Origin: Bacteriovoracaceae bacterium
GTDB taxonomy: Bacteria > Bdellovibrionota > Bacteriovoracia > Bacteriovoracales > Bacteriovoracaceae
Assembly: GCA_947461175.1 (NCBI GenBank)
Contig: CANHIY010000013.1
Location: 1-39,087 of the forward strand
Length of the DNA: 39,087 nucleotides
Direction: 5' to 3'
In this document: in pieces, positions 9,163-17,892 of the stretch
Position numbering within the stretch: position 1 is the first letter of the stretch
Layout: the number at the start of each line of letters is the position of its first letter
Notes under the pieces: model-generated
What the model was told of the DNA's origin: nothing
Seen by the model: the letters and a program-made list of their open reading frames with translations, nothing else
The model's database searches: none
Program-made: the position numbers and the translations under genes

Positions 9163-9945
9163 CTAGTTTCCATTTAAGGACCAATCATAATCGATGAATT
9201 CTAAGGATAAATTTTCTGGTGAAATTTGCTTAGAAATACCATAAATTTTTGCTCGGACTGAAATATACTTACTAAGGCTCCCAAATTTTTTTATAAAATC
9301 TTCACCATACCAATCAAAAATTGAATTGATAAAAACCTTTTTACCCACAACTTTAAATTTACTGGGATTCATAAAAAAATCTCGCTCTGCCTCTGCAAGC
9401 TCGGTATCAAGTTTCTTTGCCGTGTAAGCACTCTGACGTAGTGATGGGCATCCGATTGAAGCACAGTTAACCGCAAAATGAATTCTTGGTTCTAAAAATT
9501 CTTTTCTTATTTTTTCGTGTTCAATCCAATCCAAGGTGAAGGGCTTACCAAACAATTTAAAACCCGTGATTTCTTTTTTCCATGGTGTGGTTAAAAAATG
9601 AGTCGTATCTTTTATACTCTTTACCGGAAAATGCCTTAAGATCCACTCTATTGTGAAAGCATTATAGGCATTAATTAAATAAGCAAGTTTTTGATTTGAA
9701 CTAAAAGACCTATAATCACTTTCTGAAACTTTGGACAACCCTTCAAGATATCGCCTGAGTTTCGGATAGTAATCTTTCTTTATCAAAGAATACTGTACCC
9801 ATGTTTGACCATATTTTTTAATGGTAGATTCCTTTAACAATTTGGTAAAATCAATATGATCATGATCAAAACCAGCCCCCCGGACATAACTAGCATCAGT
9901 AAAAAAAACAGAGAAAAATATGAATCCGGCAATGATTATTTTCAT
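9163..9945 (-). CDS. DUF547 domain secreted protein
   Basis: Signal peptide; 'NQKLAYLINAYNAFTIEWILRHFPVKSIKD', 'HFAVNCASIGCPSLRQSAY', 'FFMNPSKF', 'IFDWYGEDF'. Confidence 0.85.
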   Translation of the reverse strand: MKIIIAGFIFFSVFFTDASYVRGAGFDHDHIDFTKLLKESTIKKYGQTWVQYSLIKKDYYPKLRRYLEGLSKVSESDYRSFSSNQKLAYLINAYNAFTIEWILRHFPVKSIKDTTHFLTTPWKKEITGFKLFGKPFTLDWIEHEKIRKEFLEPRIHFAVNCASIGCPSLRQSAYTAKKLDTELAEAERDFFMNPSKFKVVGKKVFINSIFDWYGEDFIKKFGSLSKYISVRAKIYGISKQISPENLSLEFIDYDWSLNGN

Positions 9946-10310
9946 TTTAACAACTGATCAGTTACCATTATGAGCTTTTCCGGCGTAAAGGGTTTTATGA
10001 TCCATGCCCTGACCCCATTTGCTTTCGCCTCATCCTTGAGTTCCTTACTTAGCTCCGTTGTTAGCATGATGATAGGTACGCCACTATGATTACCTGAAGC
10101 GGTGATTTTTTTAATCATCGTAATTCCATCCATTTCCGGCATGTTGACATCAGAGATAATGAGAGCAATATCGGGATGAGTTTGAAGTTGATTCAATCCA
10201 ACGAGACCATTTTCTGCTTCAACAACCTGGATATCTGCTTTCGAGCTAAAAACATTTTTCAACTGATCTCTTACTGTATCGCTGTCGTCAATGATCAATA
10301 TTTTTTTCAA
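9942..10310 (-). CDS. CheY-like single-domain response regulator
   Basis: 'ILIIDDSDTVRDQL', 'LIISDVNMPEMDG', 'PIIMLTTE', 'AWIIKPFTPEKL'; ends in a 4-nt ATGA overlap with the DUF547 gene. Confidence 0.9.
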   Translation of the reverse strand: MKKILIIDDSDTVRDQLKNVFSSKADIQVVEAENGLVGLNQLQTHPDIALIISDVNMPEMDGITMIKKITASGNHSGVPIIMLTTELSKELKDEAKANGVRAWIIKPFTPEKLIMVTDQLLK

Positions 10311-10339
10311 GTATTACCTCCATGAAAAACTATAAAAAA

Positions 10340-12547
10340 CTATTTTAACTCTAAATGGTGTGAAAAATTTTGCTGAAGTTTTTTTAATCTTTCAAATATC
10401 TCAATTTGATTTGAGTTCATTTTTTCACGAATTAAAATGACATAACCCCCGGTAGAATCTGTGATCAAAAGCCTCATGTTATTGTAAGACAGGTATTCAT
10501 TAACATCTAGCAAATCATCCCTGGTCACTGATAGATCCGAGGAATACCTTAATTCAATGCTAGATTGAGTTGTAACTTTTCTACACAGAATCCTCATCGC
10601 CTCATAAAAAAGATGAGGGTAATGAATAACAAATGGTCCATCTGGCTCTAGACTAGCAATCGAAAGATTATCAAAATAAATACTAAATGCTTCATTTATG
10701 ATCTTTGAAGTCACCACTACCGGTGTATGAAGAGTTTTATCAACAATTGGTACTTTAATCTGAAAGTGGCAACCATCATTAAACTTCTGTAATACTAAGG
10801 ACCCACCAAGTCTTTCTATTTCTAAGACAGCACTACTTAGACCTTCGCCCCGGCCGGCCATTTCATCGGCAACTTCCTTGGTAGATAGTCCTGATTTAAA
10901 TATATACTGAGCCACTTCAATATCTGAAAATTGATCAATTATATCAACCTGATCAGGATTTTCTTTTTTTAACTTAGCCCTTACTTTATCGATACGAACA
11001 CCCGTCCCGTTATCTTGATAATCAAGTACTAAAAATGAGTCTAGTAACTTAGTCCTGATCTTAATCTGGCATGCTCTATCAACATCTGGAAAGCCATGTG
11101 CAAAAGAGTTGTTTAAAAGATGAATCAGGGAAGATTTAAGAGCTTGCATTGATGAGGAAGTAGAGCGTACAGCAACATACTCTGCATCAAGATCTACATC
11201 GAGAGATGTTTTATCAATATTTTTTATCAAAAGTCCCTCAAGAGACCTGTTAATATCGTCAAAATTAGAAAATTCGACTGATGTTAAGGCTATTGTCGGA
11301 GAGAGGAATAACTCTCTCGAAGTTTCAAGAGGAAGATTCCTGATTTTTGATAAAACAGTAGCAACATATTCATTTGGGGAAGAAGTTCTTAGGCCTGAAT
11401 GATCCTCAAGATAAACATCAAAAATTTTTTTAATTTTAGTCCAATCAATTAAAAACTGATCCCATATTCCTTGATAGTTAATAGATTCATCCACTTGACT
11501 ATCTTTTATAACACTTTCCATTTCATGAACCAGACCACCAAGGTAGCTTAATCCCATAAGTCGAAGCATGCCTTTCACAGTATGAAAAATTCCTTTATAC
11601 TCTTCATTTAATTTTCCTAAAATATTTGCTGGGACACGAATTATAAGACTTTGAATATCATTAAATGTTCCCTGAAGCGTTTCAATATCATCCACGATTA
11701 GCTTCATCATCTTTGAGATATCGTCATTAAGTTTTGGAGGATTGAGATTTAAAACATCAGTCATATCTTGCAAGATCATCATATATCTTTTAACAAGACT
11801 ATCTTCAACAATAGGCTCAAGTGTAATTTGAATAACTTTCTTGCCTCCTGGTTTCATCTTTGACGGAATTTCCAATATTTTGGGAGCAAGAAAGGTTATG
11901 GTTGAGAACTCATTCTTATCTTTCCCGAAGATTGACCTTAAGTCCTCAAATGCTTGTGCTTCATCAGGATTTAATTTTTTTTGATTTTTATAAAAAAGGA
12001 CATCATAAATATCTGCATGATCCAATTCAAAGTTTTCTAAAATCATACTAGTGAACGCAGAATAACCTGGTAAAATCTTAGACTGATGATTGATAAATAA
12101 CAAACCTAGTGAGACGCTCCTAAAAACGTCGGAAATAATACCCTCTCTTTCTCTTAAATCTGTAATATCAGTACCGAGAAGCTTAATCACTCTTCCCTCT
12201 TGGGGTCTACCAACAAGAACCAGGGATAAATTGAAAAGGAAAAGTCTTCCATCTATTGTTTTTAACTCGATCGTACTAGAGTTATGATCCGAAAGTGTTT
12301 CGAATATAGCTCCTTTTAAAATCTCAATAAAATCCTGATGAAAATACTCTAGCAAATTTTGACGAAAAAAATAAGCATCTTTTATTTTTGAAAATCTTTT
12401 ATTTGCATCAATTATTTCCAATTTTTCATTCACAACAACATAGGCATTTTCAAGATCATTAATAATGTTTTCGTATTGCTCCTTACTTCTGTTTATGATT
12501 GATATTATCCTTGAGCTCGCCTGTATGTCAGAATTTAAATTTTTCAG
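10340..12547 (-). CDS. Soluble PAS-Hpt-HATPase (CheA-like) kinase, no CheW domain; apparent start upstream of the track ORF (CTG 12547?)
   Basis: PAS-like 'SKEQYENIINDLENAYVVVNEKLEIIDANKRFSKI' continues in frame upstream of GTG 12433; Hpt 'IFHTVKGMLRLMG'; ATPase 'HLLNNSFAHGF', 'DYQDNGTGVRIDKV', 'EMAGRGEGLSSAVLEIERLGGSLVLQ'. Confidence 0.8.
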   Translation of the reverse strand: MKNLNSDIQASSRIISIINRSKEQYENIINDLENAYVVVNEKLEIIDANKRFSKIKDAYFFRQNLLEYFHQDFIEILKGAIFETLSDHNSSTIELKTIDGRLFLFNLSLVLVGRPQEGRVIKLLGTDITDLREREGIISDVFRSVSLGLLFINHQSKILPGYSAFTSMILENFELDHADIYDVLFYKNQKKLNPDEAQAFEDLRSIFGKDKNEFSTITFLAPKILEIPSKMKPGGKKVIQITLEPIVEDSLVKRYMMILQDMTDVLNLNPPKLNDDISKMMKLIVDDIETLQGTFNDIQSLIIRVPANILGKLNEEYKGIFHTVKGMLRLMGLSYLGGLVHEMESVIKDSQVDESINYQGIWDQFLIDWTKIKKIFDVYLEDHSGLRTSSPNEYVATVLSKIRNLPLETSRELFLSPTIALTSVEFSNFDDINRSLEGLLIKNIDKTSLDVDLDAEYVAVRSTSSSMQALKSSLIHLLNNSFAHGFPDVDRACQIKIRTKLLDSFLVLDYQDNGTGVRIDKVRAKLKKENPDQVDIIDQFSDIEVAQYIFKSGLSTKEVADEMAGRGEGLSSAVLEIERLGGSLVLQKFNDGCHFQIKVPIVDKTLHTPVVVTSKIINEAFSIYFDNLSIASLEPDGPFVIHYPHLFYEAMRILCRKVTTQSSIELRYSSDLSVTRDDLLDVNEYLSYNNMRLLITDSTGGYVILIREKMNSNQIEIFERLKKLQQNFSHHLELK

Positions 12548-13128
12548 AAAAACTCCACTTCATCATTTGAATCATTTTTAAATACCATCTTCTTCACATT
12601 CTCATCCGTCAATAACTCAATGAAAATTGAAAAATGAATTGAGGTACCTACAGATGAAAAAAGATCCCAGTGCCACTCAAAAGTTACGTCTTCATTTGAA
12701 GTAACGGCAAAGAAAAGATCATCAAAACCTTTTGTTCTAACAGGGATGCTTATTCCAACATTGAAATCATTTTCAGCAAATGATTGCTTCAGTCTTCCTG
12801 CCACCATGTTGCAGCACTCCATAAAGTAGTCGTCTATTTTTTTATAAGATATCTCTTTTGCTGCTGAGTATTTTTTTAAAAACTCATCCCCCATTGCATC
12901 CGTGTAATGTATTCTGATTATTATCCTGATTTCCGCACCTGCCACAAGAATATTAGCTATTTTTTGTCCAAAGATAATTTTGTCAGCCTCGCTGTAAGGA
13001 GGCTTCTCTAATTCGTATTCATTATTAAAGAGCATCCTTTTCGTGAGATCAGCTACATGATTTGCAATTTCTTTGCTTGCGTCAGCAGAAATTTTGGATT
13101 CTTGATCGAGCATCTTAACCCTCACCAT
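12544..13128 (-). CDS. CheX-like chemotaxis phosphatase-family protein
   Basis: 194 aa; 'IDDYFMECCNMVAGRLKQSF' carries the CheX/CheC ExxN signature, followed by 'VGISIPVRTKG'. Confidence 0.65.
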   Translation of the reverse strand: MVRVKMLDQESKISADASKEIANHVADLTKRMLFNNEYELEKPPYSEADKIIFGQKIANILVAGAEIRIIIRIHYTDAMGDEFLKKYSAAKEISYKKIDDYFMECCNMVAGRLKQSFAENDFNVGISIPVRTKGFDDLFFAVTSNEDVTFEWHWDLFSSVGTSIHFSIFIELLTDENVKKMVFKNDSNDEVEFF

Positions 13129-13291
13129 AAGATAAAATAAAATTTTAACAGAATTTTTATTTTACTCAATTCACGACTTCAAAGTTAATTAAATCAATCT
13201 GACTTTTTGTGTTTTAATTTTCAAATTTCATCAACACAAACTTAAAATTTGTATTAAGATAATATGAGGTATTTTTTAACAATGAGGAATT

Positions 13292-13810
13292 TTGATGAAA
13301 AATGATGATTTAATATTCTCTATGGTTGAAAATGTAATTAATAGTACAGCTGTTAAAGTATTAAATAAGATGACCGGTTCTGAATTCCATTCCCTATCAG
13401 GGATTAAGAGATCTTCCAATGATAAAAATTATATAACTACCATCGGCCTATATGGAACAAAAATAACTGAAACATCACACGAGATTAAAATCCGAGGCAA
13501 TATTGTTTTGTCATGGAATCTTGATGTTTATATAAAAATCTCAAATGCTATCTTTAAAGATGAGTATAAAGAATACTGCGAAGACATAAAAGATATGGGA
13601 ATGGAAATTCTAAACACCATTGTTGGTAATTCAAGATCTGAATTGAGGGCTAAAGGAATATTTATAGAAATGGCGATACCAAATGGATTTATTGGAAACC
13701 AAATCTCAACTGAGCTTCCTGATTATATTATGCTTAGAGAAACAACATTTGAATCATCTTTAGGAAATACTCAACTTCTAGTTACTTGTGGTGTTATAAG
13801 TGAAGACTAG
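13292..13810 (+). CDS. CheX-like phosphatase-family protein
   Basis: 172 aa; 'EDIKDMGMEILNTIVGNSRSEL' (ExxN), 'IEMAIPNGFIG'. Confidence 0.8.
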   Translation: MMKNDDLIFSMVENVINSTAVKVLNKMTGSEFHSLSGIKRSSNDKNYITTIGLYGTKITETSHEIKIRGNIVLSWNLDVYIKISNAIFKDEYKEYCEDIKDMGMEILNTIVGNSRSELRAKGIFIEMAIPNGFIGNQISTELPDYIMLRETTFESSLGNTQLLVTCGVISED

Positions 13811-13812
13811 AA

Positions 13813-14205
13813 TTATTTCATCCTCTTATGAGCTTCTTGAAGTCGATTTAAAATATCCTCGGGTGTAAATGGCTTCAGTATATATCCATTTACACCAGAT
13901 TTTATCGCCTCAAGAACTTGAGACTTATCGGCTTCTGATGTAACCATAACAAAAGGTATCCGACTCATTTCTGGGTCTGCTTTCACTCGCCTCAAGAAGT
14001 CGATCCCAGTACAAATGGGCATATTCCAATCAGAAATAATTAAACCAATTTCAGGGTTTTTGGATTTTATTAGGCTGATAGCCTCCTCACCATTCGAGGC
14101 TTCCACAATTTTCATAAAACCAATATTATTCAAACACCTGATAAGTATCCTTCTTATACTGGCCATGTCATCAACAACTAATACGTTAAGATTTAGATCA
14201 AACAC
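13813..14205 (-). CDS. CheY-like chemotaxis response regulator
   Basis: 'NVLVVDDMASIRRILIRCLNNIG', 'LIISDWNMPICTGIDFLRRVK', 'PFVMVTSEADK', 'GYILKPFTPEDIL'. Confidence 0.92.
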   Translation of the reverse strand: MFDLNLNVLVVDDMASIRRILIRCLNNIGFMKIVEASNGEEAISLIKSKNPEIGLIISDWNMPICTGIDFLRRVKADPEMSRIPFVMVTSEADKSQVLEAIKSGVNGYILKPFTPEDILNRLQEAHKRMK

Positions 14206-14330
14206 AAAAATTCCTTTTTTATATAAATTATAAGTCTGGTAAGATTAAAAACAAGCTGATAATACGAAAGACATAATTTTTTCTCAAAAATTTTATATTT
14301 TGTTTAAACTGGATAAGTTGGAAATTATTT

Positions 14331-14849
14331 ATGGAAAAGAAATTTAAATTTTACGCAGATTTATTCCAAAAAATGGAACCACCATTAATAAATTGTCTTA
14401 AGAAGACATACACCATTCTTTTAAAAGAAAATATTGAAATTATAAGCAGTTTCGACATTAATGAATCAAGCACTTACTACAAGGCGATGATTGACCTTGA
14501 CGGGACTTGTCAAGCTGAGGCTAATCAAACTTTCCAAATAAAAGCTAATCTTGCTCTAATTTGGGAACTCCATGATTATTTAAAAATGGCAAGTGCCTTC
14601 ATGGGAAGCGACAAATTAATTTTAAGTGAAGAAATTAAAGATGTTGGTCGAGAAATTATAAATACTATTGTTGGGAATGCCAAAAAAGATTTTAGTGAAC
14701 AACAATTAAGTATAGTTATGGCGTCTCCCACTTCGGTCGTTGGAATAAAACCGTTGGCGAAAAAAGGAAACAAGCTATCCAAAGCTGTAGGATTTAAAAC
14801 AAGTTACGGAAATGTATTGATGGTTTTGAATCATTTTGAGAAAAATTAA
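14331..14849 (+). CDS. CheX-like phosphatase-family protein
   Basis: 172 aa; 'EEIKDVGREIINTIVGNAKKDF' (ExxN), 'IVMASPTSVVG'; paralogous to 13292..13810. Confidence 0.8.
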   Translation: MEKKFKFYADLFQKMEPPLINCLKKTYTILLKENIEIISSFDINESSTYYKAMIDLDGTCQAEANQTFQIKANLALIWELHDYLKMASAFMGSDKLILSEEIKDVGREIINTIVGNAKKDFSEQQLSIVMASPTSVVGIKPLAKKGNKLSKAVGFKTSYGNVLMVLNHFEKN

Positions 14850-14891
14850 ATTTAACTTTTAGAGATTAAACATAAATTGATTTTTCAAATT

Positions 14892-16142
14892 TTAACCCGC
14901 CTTTAACTTTGATAGATTTTTTATCTCCTCAAGCTCACCTAAAGACCTTCCGGTTTTTTGTGATACAGACTCCAAGATTAATCTTAGCGACTCATCGCCA
15001 GTCTCTAAAAACAATCTAATCCCTTCATCTATAACAATATTTGGATCATGACTTTTTTCAGACAAGACTAAAAAGTGATAAATTTTAAAATTGGGATCAT
15101 CCCTTCTAATTTTTATTAAAAGATTTTCAGCATTTGCGAAAAGTCTATGGCGTGCAAGAATATGAAAAAATTTTTTAATAAACTTTGGAAATGTTGAACA
15201 AAATTCAATAATTTTTTTAAAGCATTCAACTCCGGCACCTATTTGACCCTCATCAAGCCGATACTCTCCAGCGATTATTAGGCCAGCACCAAGATAATTC
15301 AATAACTCTCTATCTTTTTTTTGTACATCTTTTACAAGGTTACAGAAGAAAAAAATATAGTTAAAATTTTTTGTTCTTACACAAAGCCGGATAACATCTC
15401 CGAACTCCTCCGTTGAGAGGGGAAAACTCCCTGCAAGAGTTATTCCAACTTCAAAAGCCTCACTAAATAGGTTTAATTCTTTGTATGTTTCATAAAGAGA
15501 TTTGAGTGAATTATAGTGATAAGGATTGTATTCCAAAGCCTTTTTAAAGTTTAAAACTGCACCAGAAGGTTTGTTTTCAGCAAGGTCAATCCTACCTAAA
15601 TTGTAGTACGCCATTATTGGCTCCGGACTCAAAGAAAGAGCATTTACAAAACAATTTCGGGCGCAATTGTTAATATTTTCTTCAAGAAATTTCGTACCTC
15701 TATCAACTTGCTCCCAATAGGCAGCGAGGGATTTCTTTTGCGAAAAAAGCTCATAAAGAATATCGGATATTAATTTTAAATTAATTGGCTTTTGAAGATA
15801 CATATCTATTTCTTCAAAGGCATATTTCAGAACATCATCTTTTTTACAATTAGTTGAGGTCAATATAAAAAACTTCAAACAACTCTTCCTGTACTGACTT
15901 ACCAACCTGGAGAAATTTACCACTTCACAATCATCAAGCCGTTCCTCTGAAAAAATAATTTGCACATTCTTTTTCTCTAAAATAATTTCAGCCTGAGATG
16001 CTGTTGATGTTTCGTAAATATTCTCCGCCGATGCCCCAACATCAACTAAAATACTTTTCAATTTCTTCCTTGAAAAATCACATGAATCCGCGATCAGGAC
16101 TTCAGTAGTTGCTTCAATCAGTGAGGATATTTCAGTCGACAT
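14892..16142 (-). CDS. Receiver-like domain + TPR protein
   Basis: N-term 'VLIADSCDFSRKKLKSILVDVGA..IYETSTASQAEIILEKKNVQIIFSEERLDD' receiver-like; then 'AYYNLGRIDLAENKPSGAVLNFKKALEYNPYHYNSLKSLYETYKEL' TPR. Confidence 0.75.
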   Translation of the reverse strand: MSTEISSLIEATTEVLIADSCDFSRKKLKSILVDVGASAENIYETSTASQAEIILEKKNVQIIFSEERLDDCEVVNFSRLVSQYRKSCLKFFILTSTNCKKDDVLKYAFEEIDMYLQKPINLKLISDILYELFSQKKSLAAYWEQVDRGTKFLEENINNCARNCFVNALSLSPEPIMAYYNLGRIDLAENKPSGAVLNFKKALEYNPYHYNSLKSLYETYKELNLFSEAFEVGITLAGSFPLSTEEFGDVIRLCVRTKNFNYIFFFCNLVKDVQKKDRELLNYLGAGLIIAGEYRLDEGQIGAGVECFKKIIEFCSTFPKFIKKFFHILARHRLFANAENLLIKIRRDDPNFKIYHFLVLSEKSHDPNIVIDEGIRLFLETGDESLRLILESVSQKTGRSLGELEEIKNLSKLKAG

Positions 16143-16148
16143 AAAATA

Positions 16149-17570
16149 TCAGGCACCTTTTGCATCTAAAAATATTTTCAAGCCTTCCCTCTGGGAATTC
16201 TCCATCATTGCGATCAATCTCTGTACCTCGTTATTGATTAAATTAACTTTTACAATAACAAACCTATTTTTTTCACACTCACCCTCAAACTTAACTACTA
16301 CGCCAGCAATTACAAAAGCCTCCGACGTGTCATAAAAATCGTAACTGAATTTAACTCTAACATTTTTGTTCAGTTCAATCTTCATCTCATCTATTCGAAA
16401 AACAAATATGTCATCTGTAAAATCATATAACTGACTTGATATTTCAATCCCCTCAGCCTCAATCCTGGTATCCAGTTTAAACGTTGCAACTCGCCCTTTC
16501 AAAAACTTCAGTTCTGACGGGACAGGGGAATGATCAGCCTCATAAATATCGAGTTCTTCGCATGGTCTTTTTTCGAATTTCTCTAACGATTGACAGGTAT
16601 TCAATTTTAAATCAATTTCTACTTTCTCTGATATGTCATGTTCGTTCTGACTTTCCGACTGAACAACGAACTCAGATTTGAAACTGTTGGAGATAATTTT
16701 TTCTTTACTAAGGGCTGACATTGAATTTTTGCTAACATCCATCTTCTTTTCATTGATCGATTTGAAACGGGTTAACCTATAAGAATTATTAGAAAAGTAT
16801 AAATCGCATTTCTCACCTTTAAATATCCATCTATTCTCACTCCATCTAAATTCAGGAACGAGATCTCCTTCGTAAAACCAATTTCCCTCCTGGCTAAAAT
16901 ACCCCTCATCTTTTTCACCGTTTAATTCAAATTTCCATTTACCTTCCCTCTCTTTTTTCCATCTTGCCACAGCTGGAGAAGGTCCAACAACATGAATGGT
17001 CCAACAAGAAAGCATAAGTTTTATATCAATCCCATTTTTAATAATCCAAATGTCATCGTCTGTTTCTATCGGTGATAACCAATTTATTTTTATATGCTGA
17101 TCTACTTCATTTTTATCTTTTTCTGAGACGTTCTCTTCCGTTAGTTTTTGAAAGCTCTGCTCTTTTTTCTCTTTCTTTAAAAATGGGCTTAACCACAATG
17201 CTAATTTAATTTTCAAAGTCTTTATTTCAATATCTGAGTCTACTATTTCTCTAACATGTAATTTTGAAAGTAATTTTGAAAATTCTTTATTTTTTACAAA
17301 ATCAATGACAACTAACTTAAAGTTAGTGTTGGATAAAACTCTCGATTCTTTTTTTAAAAAAGAAGCTATCTCAATCAAATCACTTCTGCACTTGAGAGAA
17401 GCAAATATAAGTCCACCACCTGAAAAAGATGCAACGATAGTTGCCGCTTCTTTTGAAGTAATTGCTTCCTCCACCTCTACTCTTTCAAATTTTTCAATGT
17501 CTACAATTGCACCCGAAAGTGCCTCAAATTCTTTTTTGAATAAAAATTTTAAAAGAATAATATCCTTCAT
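16149..17570 (-). CDS. Uncharacterised protein: possible degenerate receiver-like N-term, Trp-rich middle, PilZ-like C-term
   Basis: 473 aa; middle 'GKWKFELNGEKDEGYFSQEGNWFYEGDLVPEFRWSENRWIFKGE'; C-term beta-rich 'ISSQLYDFTDDIFVFRIDEMKIELNKNVRVKFSYD'. Domain calls are weak. Confidence 0.5.
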   Translation of the reverse strand: MKDIILLKFLFKKEFEALSGAIVDIEKFERVEVEEAITSKEAATIVASFSGGGLIFASLKCRSDLIEIASFLKKESRVLSNTNFKLVVIDFVKNKEFSKLLSKLHVREIVDSDIEIKTLKIKLALWLSPFLKKEKKEQSFQKLTEENVSEKDKNEVDQHIKINWLSPIETDDDIWIIKNGIDIKLMLSCWTIHVVGPSPAVARWKKEREGKWKFELNGEKDEGYFSQEGNWFYEGDLVPEFRWSENRWIFKGEKCDLYFSNNSYRLTRFKSINEKKMDVSKNSMSALSKEKIISNSFKSEFVVQSESQNEHDISEKVEIDLKLNTCQSLEKFEKRPCEELDIYEADHSPVPSELKFLKGRVATFKLDTRIEAEGIEISSQLYDFTDDIFVFRIDEMKIELNKNVRVKFSYDFYDTSEAFVIAGVVVKFEGECEKNRFVIVKVNLINNEVQRLIAMMENSQREGLKIFLDAKGA

Positions 17571-17642
17571 TTTCTCTCATTACTTATTATCTGAGCTTGA
17601 ACATTATTAATAAGAAATACGAACTCATTTCAATATCGACAC

Positions 17643-17660
17643 TTAAGTCTTTGAACTTAA
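17643..17660. repeat. Perfect inverted repeat TTAAGT-N6-ACTTAA upstream of the 17570 gene
   Basis: 17643-17648 TTAAGT, 17655-17660 ACTTAA. Confidence 0.6.
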
Positions 17661-17892
17661 TTAAATGTTATTCCTAAGTGATTCTGTCAAACACCCAATT
17701 AGCCCCTTTACTTTTTCATATTTCTTATCCGAAATGGGGATTAAAAAACTAATAGTAGATATTTTTTTCAAACTAGATTTTTGAGATTTAAAGCGTTTAA
17801 GTGTTTTTTATAAGTGTTTAACTACAAAGATCCAATTTGTTGCACAGACATTGATTAAATGTATAAAAGCAATTTACTTCAAAACTTTCTCT

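Noticed and set aside
13921-13945. GCCGATAA on the minus strand (sigma-28 -10-like)
   Set aside because: Lies inside the CheY coding sequence (Ala-Asp-Lys codons) with no TAAA at proper spacing.
14250-14275. GCTGATAA upstream of the CheX-like gene at 14331
   Set aside because: No TAAA element 14-16 nt upstream; too weak to call a FliA promoter.
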